Source of the DNA: Lunularia cruciata
Lineage: Eukaryota; Streptophyta; Marchantiopsida; Lunulariales; Lunulariaceae
Length of the DNA: 64,000 nucleotides
Reading direction: 5' to 3'
Assembly (NCBI GenBank): GCA_948567375.1
Contig: OX419756.1
Location: 14,451,001 to 14,515,000 of the forward strand
Below, piece after piece: positions 54,785 through 64,000 of this stretch. How positions within the stretch are numbered: position 1 is the stretch's first letter; each line of letters opens with the position of its first letter. Position numbers and translations under genes: made by a program. The notes under the pieces are model-generated. The model did not search any database, was not told the origin of the DNA, and worked only from the letters and a program-made list of their open reading frames with translations.

Positions 54785-57599
54785 CCACACATGTTAGGGA
54801 TGTAGTACTTGCTCTTGCTTATGATATAGCTATGGCTAATCAAATTGAGTAGTTTGAGCAACAATTGGCCAGCATGGTCATACCTCAAAGGAGATCAAAT
54901 TTGGGTGCTAAGGGTTCCACCTCTTATGCTATGATAGAGATATCTTGGACTTCATGTGTAGACTAAACTCAACCCAAGTAGATACATCTACCATAGTGAT
55001 TAGGAGTGAAATAGTGCTCTAGAGCTAAGAGGAGTATCAATAGAGTTGGACCCACAAAGAAGAGAGGCTAGTAGGTAGGTCAAACTTCCCCCATCTTTCA
55101 TACTCCCTGAGGCACTATAGACTTCATCCATGGCTCCTAAATATCCTAGTGTAGGTGTCATAAGTAGTGATAGAGTGCATGATGGAATAGATGCTAGTCA
55201 ATCACCTATCACTACACAAATTGAGTCGAGCACAATGTTAAGAGCGGCTCATTTGATTATGCGCTTCCCTTTGTTCTCAGCCAATGATATGTTTTACATT
55301 AGGAGTTGACCTAGCTCTAGTGTTTTGGTTGGCTGCTATACTTTGTGAGAGTAGGGATGTTGTAGTTCCTACTTCTAGAGCAAAGGTGGTTGATAGTGGA
55401 GTTGACTTGGTTGAGGAGCATGGGATGTGCTTAACAACCAGTGGTTTATGGTAGGCAATAGCAACTAGGTTGGAGGAGTTATTAGTTAGACTTGCCTTTG
55501 AGTGAGCTTAGTTCACAGGAGGATTTTCTATTTGGTGGGACCTTCATGGAAGGTTTATACACCACAAAGGATTTTACTAGACTCTGGTGCACAACTTTAT
55601 ATTGGATAAGGTTGTAGTTTTTGGTCTTGAGCTATGGAAGACCAATATGGAGAGGTGTTCATTTCAAATCTAGACATCTCTATTGGATGGTTCTACACAA
55701 TACATCACATGAGAAGAGCTCATTGTCTAGATTCAGCCCAATCATCCACGTGATAGCTCTATGGTCAGAGCTCAAGCCATTATGATAGTAGCAGAGTCTA
55801 GTTGGTGGAGCAATGTTATACCCCATGGGTTTCAATATTTATTATTGGGAGGAGGAGATAGGCTCCTATAGACCAAGCTGGTAGTCAGGTAAGGAGCAGG
55901 TATGTTGCTTACCAATACACTTTAGTAGTGGTAGTCTTGGCTCACTACAATCAGGGACAATGGCATCAATTTCAACCTGTCAATAGCTCCATTGCTTGGC
56001 TTGGTGACTTATTGGAAGGGAATGTCCATGTAGGAGATATGCTAGTACCAAAGGAAATCAATCAGATTTGGTGTACGAGTGGGATTGTTCCATCCACCTT
56101 GGATGTTCCATTGTGGAATTCCAAGGAGGCATTGTCATAGCATCTGGATCAACTGGTGCAACAAGCTTGGACTGAAGCCTTTGTACGACCAAGAGACCAA
56201 TGTGAGGATCAGCCTCTATAGTCTATTACCTTGTCAACCTTTGGATACCACACTCATTGCTTGGCAATATCTAGTAGAGTGAGTATGTTTATTGGAGTTT
56301 TTTTGGTGGGATTAGCACTAAACTAGCTATGATACTACATGCAACTACATAGGTACTTGTATGTGGAGAGAGATGAGATTGCTAGGTGAGTCTCTTTACA
56401 TCATGTGGCACACTTGGCCTATTGGTATCTTGAGTTATTATTGATATCAACGGTCCATAAGACTAAACAACACTACCAATAGACATTTCCTTACTAGGGG
56501 TATAGGATTTGGAGAGACATGGCCTTATTCATTTGGTGATTTTTGGATAGCCATGTCAAGGACATACATGCATTGGCCAAGATCAAGGTCTACAAGATCT
56601 CCATTATGGTGTATTTGGGAGATGTTATGTATACTATGACATCTCTAGGTTCATCAATCTACTTCTCCAACCTACATTTTAGAGTGTCTATTTGATGGGT
56701 GATTCTCATACATGGGTGGTAGTGAGTACACATTATGTCCATTATTGGATGGGAATTCCCGTGTTATTGGATGCGGCTAGAGTGGGATCATGGGCTCATC
56801 ATCTTTGTCTATGGTGGGTGAACCTCTTACCTAGAGAAGTTCTATAGTGTCCTTATGATGGAATTCAACTACTAGACCACCTTACTATTGATGACATTTT
56901 TATGTTGGGCACCAGTCTTAGATGGTGGTAGTAGTTGATAGGTCACCTATGGCAATGGTGAACCTTGATAGATAGCTCAAAGCTCCTTTACCCACACCTA
57001 TGAGTTTCCTAGACTCCAATGCGTTTTGAGAGAGAGGTAATCAACTTGTTTGGGACTCATAACTAGTTATAGCAATTGGTGGAGCCCAACATCAATGAAA
57101 GAGAGCGAGCAATGGGTTTTTGTAATGGTATTACTACTATTATAGTAATGTAAGAGGCATCCAAGCATTAGGTGTTAGTTCAGGCTATGGACTTGGATGT
57201 GCTTGATATGCATTACCACTTTGACACTTGTGAGCTCTATGCCTATCAAGACTATTTAGGCACATGTTAGGAGCAATGGACCAAGAGGGCAAGATATTTT
57301 TGGGATACAACCACTAGCTACTAGTGAGAGTAGTTTACTTGGGGTCCATTCAGGTGAACATGGTCTACTTGGGTTACACTCTTGGTCTATTGGAGATGTA
57401 GCTAGAAGACATAAGGAGCTTACAGCCAGAGCAAAGGAAGTTTTTCATCTGAGGTTGGGGACTTTAGGGGTTGGAAGCATGACATTAGTGCTCCTAAGGG
57501 CCCAGTGTAGCAGCCATTCAATGCATCTTCCACTACTACATTAATCATAGAGGATACTTAGAGCTATTCATTGGACCTAAGCTTACAAGAGAGGAAAGG
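54785..57599 (+). pseudogene. Element E: protease and long degenerate region before RT
   Basis: After the solo LTR, gag-like text resumes (VLALAYDIAMANQIE). A retropepsin loop RILLDSGAQLYIG is at about 55570-55608. Beyond it, 55620-57590 has no recognisable domain; ORFs at 55928-56140 and 56079-56282 are short and unrecognised. About 2 kb between protease and RT is long for Ty3, so an unrecognised insertion or an extra domain may be present. Confidence 0.5.
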
Positions 57600-58545
57600 C
57601 CAAGAGTTTGGAAGTTCTTGAGGAGCTACACAAGTTGTTTTACCTTCAATATGAAGGATTTGGGTGCTCTAAAAGGACTTGGTACATAGATTGAACTTAC
57701 TAGTGATACGTTAGTTTTTTTATGTCCCAATAGATATAGTGACATGGAGAGAGCATTGATTCAAAGTTAGAGTAAAGACCTTTTTAAGGTTGATTTGGTG
57801 GAGATTTCACATAGAGAGTATACTTCAGCTACAATGATGCAAGCCAATAAGGATATGCATGGAAACTACACAAATAGACAAATGTGTGGAGATTAACATC
57901 CTCTCAACTGATAGACTAGGGCTGATTGATATGCTATGCCTACACCAAAGGAGATATTTGATGCAATTGGGCATGCAAATGTCTTCAATACTTTGGATCT
58001 TTGAGAAAGATATCATCAAATCTAAAAAAGGAAGAAGACAAGTTCAAGATAGCATTTTGGGCTATTAATCCTCATAGCAAAGATGTATTATATCAATTGA
58101 GGTTCTTACCTTTTGGATTAAAGAACACTCTTGTGGAGGAGTTCTAGAGGCTCATGGATAGGATCCTAGTAGGATTGGATTTTGCTCAATGCTATATTGA
58201 TGAAATTTTGGTGTATTGTACTATTGTGGAGGAGCATGAGAGACATTTGTTGGAGGTGTTTGAGAAATTGAGATCTCATGGACTCAAATTACATCTTAGG
58301 AAGTGTAGATTCTTCCATAAGCAAGTTAAATATTTTGGTCACACTATCTACCTTGGGGGACTGGTTGTTCAATACACCAAAGTAGAGGCTATTAAATGTA
58401 TTCCTTAGCCTATGGATGTGAGTAGAGTGCAAGCATTCCTTGGGTTGGTAGACTTCTATTGTTGATATATTAGAGGATTTAGTGCCTTTGCCAAAGCCTT
58501 GACAAAGTTGACCAAGCTTAAACAAGAGTAATGTTGGAGCAATGA
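57600..58545 (+). pseudogene. Reverse transcriptase of element E
   Basis: Recognisable text: LVFLCPNRYSDMERALIQS (57710), EYTSATMM (57820), PTPKEIFDAIGHANVFNTLD (57940), LRFLPFGLKNT (58100), CYIDEILVYC (58191, the catalytic YxDD reads YIDE), KLHLRKCRFFHKQVKYFGHT (58300), VSRVQAFLGLVDFYC (58418). The combination NRYSDMERAL with PTPKEIFDAIG marks a Ty3 type I associate with non-flowering plants (from memory). The Asp-to-Glu change and stops disable it. Confidence 0.78.
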
Positions 58546-59019
58546 GCATGAGAGAGCTTTTATAGAGCTCAATGAGAGGTCAATATCTACCTCTATTCTT
58601 AAGAGACCAATCAAAGGATGACCATTTAGATTTATATCGATTGGAGTACAATGGGGCTTGGAGAAGTGCTCACCTAGTGGGATGATGAGGAAAAGGAGTT
58701 TGTGATAGCCTATGCTAGTTGCTCCAACAATTTTATGGAGGTGAAGTATAGTTTATATGAGGAAGAGTGCTTGGTAGCAATATAGGTAGGAGCACATTTC
58801 TAATATATCTATTTGGTAACCCCTTCACTCTCATCATTGATCATCAACCATTGAAGTGGTTGATAGAGTCCAACAAGCTTTCAAGGAAGCTTGCATGATG
58901 GGCTTTAATTTTATAGGAGTATGATTTCATGGTTATTCACATACTTAGAGTGGTGAACCATGATCTAGATGAGTTGAGTAGAAATTCATGTCCCAACTAG
59001 TAGGATCAAACTAGAGTAT
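58546..59019 (+). pseudogene. RNase H of element E, first part
   Basis: Segments IIDHQPLKWLIESNKLSRKL (58838) and SLYEEECLVAI (58750) are typical of Ty3 RNase H. The same part, in opposite orientation, is at 240-610. It stops at the GTTAG duplication, where solo LTR F is inserted, and continues at 62566. Confidence 0.7.
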
Positions 59020-59724
59020 GTTAGTGTGGTACCCACATTTTTCATTTTGACTACTTTTGGAGAAGATGTGTATTGAGGAAGCCAAATTACAAAGGAAAGA
59101 ATGGACTGATGTGTCTTTGGAGTAAACCCAAAGAAGTTGACCTTGGTTTGGGAACCGAAAGTACTAGGATGTGGTTACAAAGAGACAAATCTAAAGAAAG
59201 GCATCTTCAGAACGGGAAACAAAGGCTGATACAAAGATGATGTAACAACCTCTCTACATGTCAGGCCAGGAAAGAATGTACACTTCAAGAAATGGCAGAG
59301 GTAGGAGAAGAATACCTGATAGTGATAAGAAACCAACATGCAGAAGAAGTGGGAGTTGATTTTGAAATTGATTGAATAATGATTGCAGTTTGAGGTACTA
59401 TAAAATTATGATTATGCAAGGAGAAATTGAACATGTCAAATAGATACCTTTTCCCTCTGAGTAGTCGGCCTGCAGTAATGCATGTCAAGAAGCCAATTGA
59501 GAGTGAAATTTTCCAAATTCCAAAATTTTCCGATTAGAGTGTCATGTCTAGTAGAGGGAATAATCTTCTAGTGCCAAAGAACTAGTGAGCAGATCATGGT
59601 GAAGAAGACTAAGAATGTATTTATAGTGAGGAGTTTTGCTGCCAATAATTGTGAGGAAGGCCCCAAAGTTATGGGGAAGAGAGGAAATCCAGCTCGATGG
59701 ATGGAGTCAGATTAGAAGTTAGTA

Positions 59725-61703
59725 TTGGGAAGGGAAGCAAGAGATGCAATTGGGGTCAATTTCTATATGAAGTGTGATGTTGCAAAAGAGACTGCAAAAA
59801 TCAAGAACTCATTCTTCACTTTGTGGACCAACAATGGCTACAAAGTGGAGTCCTATTGGGACCAATTAAGCAAAGCATTGTGGGAGCACTCATGGCAATG
59901 TTCAAGCTCAAGTGAACAACGTATGTGAACATGCTATAGGTGGTCTTCTTCCACTAGATGTTTGGAGGAGAGAAGGTGAACTTGGCAAAGAGTTTCCATC
60001 GGAGAACAAGGCAAATGATCATCAATTGGAGGACCAATTTGCCACCCCACTACTTTACACCATTTGCAGTGCATTTCTACTTTGGATTAAATTTGCTGAC
60101 AATGGAGAAGATGCAACATATGGTTTCACATTTCCATCCCAATCTTTGATGATAAGCGGATGAAGAGGAGCAACAATACATTTTGCAACTACAAGCCAGT
60201 GACAACCATTTCATCAAAATGGGACAGAGGGAGATGATGGAAGGAAGAAGTCCAAAGACAAAGAAACGGACTAAACCCAAAGAAGTCACCTTACTCCAAC
60301 CACAACAAAAGACCCAAAGACTCAATCCGCAAAGTAAGAAGGTGGTGAAGGACAAGATTTCAGAGATAGAGTCAGAAGGAAAGATAGAGTCTAGGAGAGG
60401 AGACTTTGAAGAAGCTAAACTCACATTACAAAGTGAGGAGTTGGGGAGTGAGAGTGAAGGTGAAGATGAAGTCCAAAAATTAGTTGAGGTAGAAGATGAT
60501 GAGGCATTCCATGCGGCGATTGATTGTATAGATGGAGGAGAGGACCCTTGCTTAGAGTTGCATATGGAGGAGATGGACAAAGAACCAAAGAAGGAAGACC
60601 AAAAGAGAGTAAGAGACAAGAGGTCAACGACAGCTGAACCCGCAGGTCCAAGTTGAGTATGTAAGGAAGAAGCAAGCTCGAAAGAAAGGTCATTGAGGGT
60701 ACAAAGATCTAGACTTTGGGAGAAGACTTCAACAAAAGGAGCATCAATGGAGGTGAAGTACAAAGATGGAACCAAAGACAAAGAAGACATTTATGGGGTG
60801 GAGTACTTGTCACAAATTGTGGGTCCATTGTTAATGTTGTTGAAGAAACAGAAGAAGGTGATCGAGAAAGATCATGTGGAGGTGAAGAATGAGTTGCATG
60901 TGGTGAAGTATTTGTCGGACAAAGTAAAGGAATTGAAGGAGGTTGTAACTCAAAGGGAAGAAGAAGCTAAGGAACTTCAAGTGGATGTTGTCTTGAAGAA
61001 GAAGACTTAAGAGAACTTGATAGAGATTTTTGAGAACCATGGAAGAGAGACGCATAGTCAAACCAAAGAGTTGAAAGAGCAGAAAGTGTCATTGGAGAAG
61101 ATGAAAGGTGAAGTTAGTGAAGTTTGTATTGAAAGCATTCATGTGAAGGTGATGGCGGTTGTGATGGAGTAGGAGTTAGAGAGCCTAAAGAAGAGTGCGG
61201 TAGGGAAGGATCAAGCATGGTAGAGGAAGTTGGCAATCCGACATCAAGACGAGGGAAGATTGAGAAGCTTGGTAAGAAGTATTGAGGTGCAAAGTGCTCA
61301 GTATGCGGAGGAAAAGAAGATGCTTGCAGCCAAGTATAAAGATGAGTTGAAGATGTACAAAGAAGAGTTGAAGGCAGAATGATCTCAAAGGTATGCATCA
61401 GAGTTAGTAGGAGAAGTTTTTGGGAGACTATGAGCAATGTTGAGCATGGAATCTGAAGGAAAGTTGGAGGAAGCGAGACTGCATGAGTTAAAGTTGCTAG
61501 TGCATGAGACACAAAAGAGGAGAGTGAAAGATGTAGATATGAACACTCTATTGATTTGTTTGAGGGAGCAAGTAGATAGGAAGATAATTGAGGTAGGAGA
61601 CACTGTAAGTCTCAGATTAGACTTAATAAATTCAGAGTTAGAGAGACTTTGGAGTAGTGTGAAGCAAGATAAGAAGTCTGAAGTTGCAAAAGTAGGAGTA
61701 TAG
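59725..61703 (+). pseudogene. U3-borne ORF in solo LTR F (best copy)
   Basis: In order: FYMKCDVAKETAKIKNSF and NGYKVESYWDQ (59761), a hydrophobic stretch near 60050 (YTICSAFLLWIKFA), MQLQASDNHFIKMGQREMME (60183), a Lys-rich part and acidic part LQSEELGSESEGEDEVQKL (60183-60656), MRVQRSRLWEKT (60693), a coiled coil with heptads (KVKELKEVVTQREEEAKELQ, 60693-61010 and on), and the conserved C-terminus LLICLREQVDRKIIEVGDTV then LRLDLINSELERL (61437-61703). About 660 codons in all, with a few stops and shifts. The same order exists in both C LTRs. No nuclease, knuckle or envelope signature seen. Function unknown. Confidence 0.6.
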
Positions 61704-62025
61704 GTGTCTTCATATTAGTTATCTAAGACATTAGAGAGGAGTGGGTCTAGAGATAAAGAGTTAGATTTGTGAAATTGTAGTTTAGGGTGAAGAAGTAGTA
61801 GAAATAGTAGAAGATGTAGTAGAATTAGATAGACCCAAAGAAGGAGAAGTGATAGGAGGATCATCGGGTTTGGAAGCCAAAGTTGAGGTTGACATCAAAT
61901 CGGATTAAAAACGGATTTGAGATTTGAAGAGGCAAATATGAAGAGGTGCATCGTCCTTTTGGATCTACAAGCTTGTAGAGTTGTTATAGAAATGGTATAG
62001 TTATTAGTAATTGTCAATTTCTCCA

Positions 62026-62036
62026 CTATTTAAAGG
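62026..62036 (+). promoter_or_regulatory. TATA-like box of F
   Basis: CTATTTAAAGG lies at LTR base 3002 of 3536. Both C LTRs keep it (36434-36446, 48794-48805). If it is the core promoter, U3 covers roughly the first 3 kb, including the ORF. Confidence 0.55.
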
Positions 62037-62565
62037 ATGTTGTTTCTCCACTTGTTGGATGTTGGATTCCGTAGCCTTGATCTTCATTCTATATGTTTGA
62101 TCTTGAGTGAAGTGCAATCGGAGCAATGCCTTGACAGATCTGAAAGATATTGTAGTGTTTGTAGTATTTTGCATTTGTGAGTGCAGTGATGAGTAGATGT
62201 GAAGCAATTGTGCTCAAGGAAGTTGTGCCTTTAGTAGAGAGGTGGAACACAATTCTGAGCGAAGGTGTTTTTCAGTGAAGTAGACATCTTTGGAGAAATC
62301 TGAATCATCACAATCAAGATTTTTTTGGATAGAATTTGATGGAATTATGATTAAGGAATGTTAATTTGTGACAAGATTGAAAGTCAGTGCTTGTGACTCT
62401 CTTCTGGGCATGGTTTCTACCTGAGAGACTAAATACAAAACCAAGAAGAACTACTTGTTAAAATTTGACTTTTTATTTGAACATTTCTGAATTGTATCTC
62501 TATGGGAACAAACTTCACTTACCTGATTACCACAAAAGTGATATTTGCTGGGCTATCACAGTTAG

Positions 62566-64000
62566 CATGGTGAGATGGATGAGGAGATGGTGCCAAGTTG
62601 GCATGCATTTACCTTTCTATGTTTAATTTTTAAGGCCTTGTTGGTATCTCTCTAAGCACATATAGGAAGAGATATTGAGGTTATACATCAAGAAGGTGGG
62701 GATATTAGTATAGGTCAATGAGTCATTCATGATGATATCTTAGTGATGGATTATCTTTTCATTGATGTTGTGGGTGCCATAGTTGGTGCCAAGGAGAGAA
62801 ATTGTGTTCTTCAATGAGCCAAGCATTTTAGATTGGAGGGCAAATAGCCTTCTTTGTGTATGGGAGGATGGTAGAGTGCAAGTAGTACCTCTTCCATCTC
62901 AAAGACCATAGTTGCTAAGTTATGCTCATGAGGAGCTAAGACATTTTGGAGTAAAGTATACATATAGCTTACTCCATAGTCATTATTGGTAGCATGATAT
63001 GCAGTCCAATATGCAAAAAGTTTTTGCTAGATGTGTGGTTTTTGATTGAGTTAAAGCATTACGCTTAATGCTCTTATGTCATAGTTACACCCATTACCCA
63101 TCATGGCATTGGATTGACATTGGAGTTTGGACTTTGTTAGATTTTTATCATTAATTGTGAATGATTATTGGTATGGTTTGTGTATGATGGAGCACTTCTC
63201 TAAGTAGATTGAGTTGGTGGCACTTCTTGATAGGTCTAGTGAAGGGATGGCTTCCTCATTGTTGGATCAGATTCTTAGTCATTTTGATGCACCAACTAAG
63301 GTTTTGGTTAATCAGTGTACAAAATTCTTGGGAGAGTTTTAAGTCTTGTGTGACAAGGCTTTGATTGATCATCATGCTACCTCCCAAAATCACCTTGAGG
63401 TAGATGGCTTAGCAAAGAGAGAGTGATTCAGATAGTGAAGAGAGGATTGCACAAATATGATTTGCAAAGAGGCCACTTGGGAGATTGAGATCTCTTGTTA
63501 CCTTGGTTGGCCATGTGCTATTGGTTCACCCAGCAAGCCTCCTTAGTATCCTTCTTTCCTTACTTTCTCCTCTTTGGACAAGAACTTGCTTTATCTACAA
63601 CCATTTGTCGTGATGCTACTATATTTTTGGACTTGGATGATCCAAACATATGAATGAGCGCATGTTCTTAATGGGCAAAGAACTTTTGGAGAAAGATGCC
63701 AATGGCCTTTAAGAACTTAGTGATTGCTCAACATAGGGATATCTTAAACTATGTTACTATTCAAGGTGGAGGTTATAGACCCTTGATCCATCAATTTCAT
63801 CCAAATGACTATGTATATCTATAATAGATTGCACCAATGAAACTTGATATTGCTACCAGCTGCACAATCTTGAAAGTGCATGAGGTTTTGCTTTCTGGAG
63901 CCTTCATGTTAGAAGGACATGTTGGTGTTGTTTGAAAGGATCATGTGTGCAATTGTGTGCCATGCCACCTCACAAATATTGATGGCACTATAGATCCAAG
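62566..64000 (+). pseudogene. RNase H-integrase linker and integrase of element E (runs off the window)
   Basis: Zinc domain: AHEELRHFGVKYTYSLLHSH (about 62925) with both His, ARCVVFD with one Cys left. Core: CMMEHFSK and IELVALLDRSSEGMASSLLD (63185-63260), VLVNQCTKFLGEF where the second Asp is Asn, NHLEVDGLAKRE in place of the Glu motif. C-terminal part: RPLIHQFHPNDYVYL, TSCTILKVHEVLLSGAFMLE and DHVCNCVPCHLTNIDGTIDP up to the edge. Stops throughout. The 3' LTR must lie beyond 64000. Confidence 0.75.

Larger units (their letters stand above)
59025..62560 (+). mobile_element. F: 3.5-kb solo LTR of the C family
   Basis: Begins TGTGGTACCC and ends GGCTATCACA, the same termini as C, with a 5-bp duplication GTTAG at 59020-59024 and 62561-62565. 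The related fragment at 52-610 shows the same site without the insertion. It contains no gag or pol, so it is a solo LTR. At 3536 bp it gives the length of a complete C-type LTR. It carries a long broken ORF (59725-61703) and a TATA-like box at 62026-62036. Confidence 0.9.

Noticed and set aside
60077-60790. 237-codon minus-strand ORF in F
   Set aside because: Longest ORF there, but it is the antisense of the Lys/Glu-rich U3 ORF, which has matching copies in C and sense-strand heptads.
59025-62560. F as a complete stand-alone transposon or captured host gene
   Set aside because: Its ends and whole length match the direct terminal repeats around gag-pol in C, so solo LTR is the simpler reading; a host origin of the ORF itself stays open.
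1-64000. CRISPR arrays, operons, ribosome binding sites
   Set aside because: No short direct repeats at regular spacing and no bacterial gene organisation; the window is plant nuclear DNA.

Overview
This is nuclear DNA of a land plant: an island of about 16 kb of low-copy sequence set between two clusters of nested LTR retrotransposons. The only intact-looking host gene is a leucine-rich-repeat receptor kinase on the minus strand (18856-21665, two exons). The plant origin rests on this kinase, on a chromodomain Ty3 element primed by initiator-Met tRNA, and on Tat/Ogre-like Ty3 elements. The Ty3 pol type at 53-64 kb and the reverse-transcriptase element at 24-27 kb resemble types I associate with non-flowering plants (bryophytes and relatives). 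That last point is a weak inference and I do not name a species.

Left cluster (1-16528). A minus-strand Ty3 fragment (family E/G) fills the edge. It is interrupted by element A1 (611-15169, Tat-like, plus strand). A chromovirus B (8554-15159) sits inside the last 20 bases of the A1 3' LTR. B has equal 739-bp LTRs differing at 11 sites, a CTAGC target duplication, an initiator-Met primer site, gag, pol and a chromodomain, and is disabled by a few stops and one frameshift. A 1.36-kb LTR of family G (minus) follows.

Middle island (16529-32430). It holds a cluster of perfect palindromes (17651-17757), short tandem duplications, the receptor kinase, and a decayed non-LTR-like reverse transcriptase element (24480-27035). 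The rest has no recognisable gene.

Right cluster (32430-64000). A plus-strand G LTR and leader are interrupted by element C (35752-51875, minus strand, TGAGC duplication). C has LTRs of about 3-3.7 kb on either side of Ty3 gag-pol. A deleted A-family copy, A2 (38290-42965), lies inside the left LTR of C. From about 53.2 kb to the right edge runs a decayed plus-strand Ty3 element E, itself split by a solo LTR of B (54044-54779, minus, AGGAC duplication) and a 3.5-kb solo LTR of the C family, called F (59025-62560, plus, GTTAG duplication).

The most unusual observation is that the giant C/F LTRs each carry the remains of the same long coiled-coil, acidic open reading frame. It lies upstream of the LTR TATA-like box, that is, inside U3. 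All three copies in the window preserve it in recognisable form. A second recurrent signal is a short protein motif found upstream of gag both in chromovirus B and in the E/G family.

Most coding regions below are pseudogenes. Domain boundaries in decayed elements are approximate; LTR ends with target duplications are exact.
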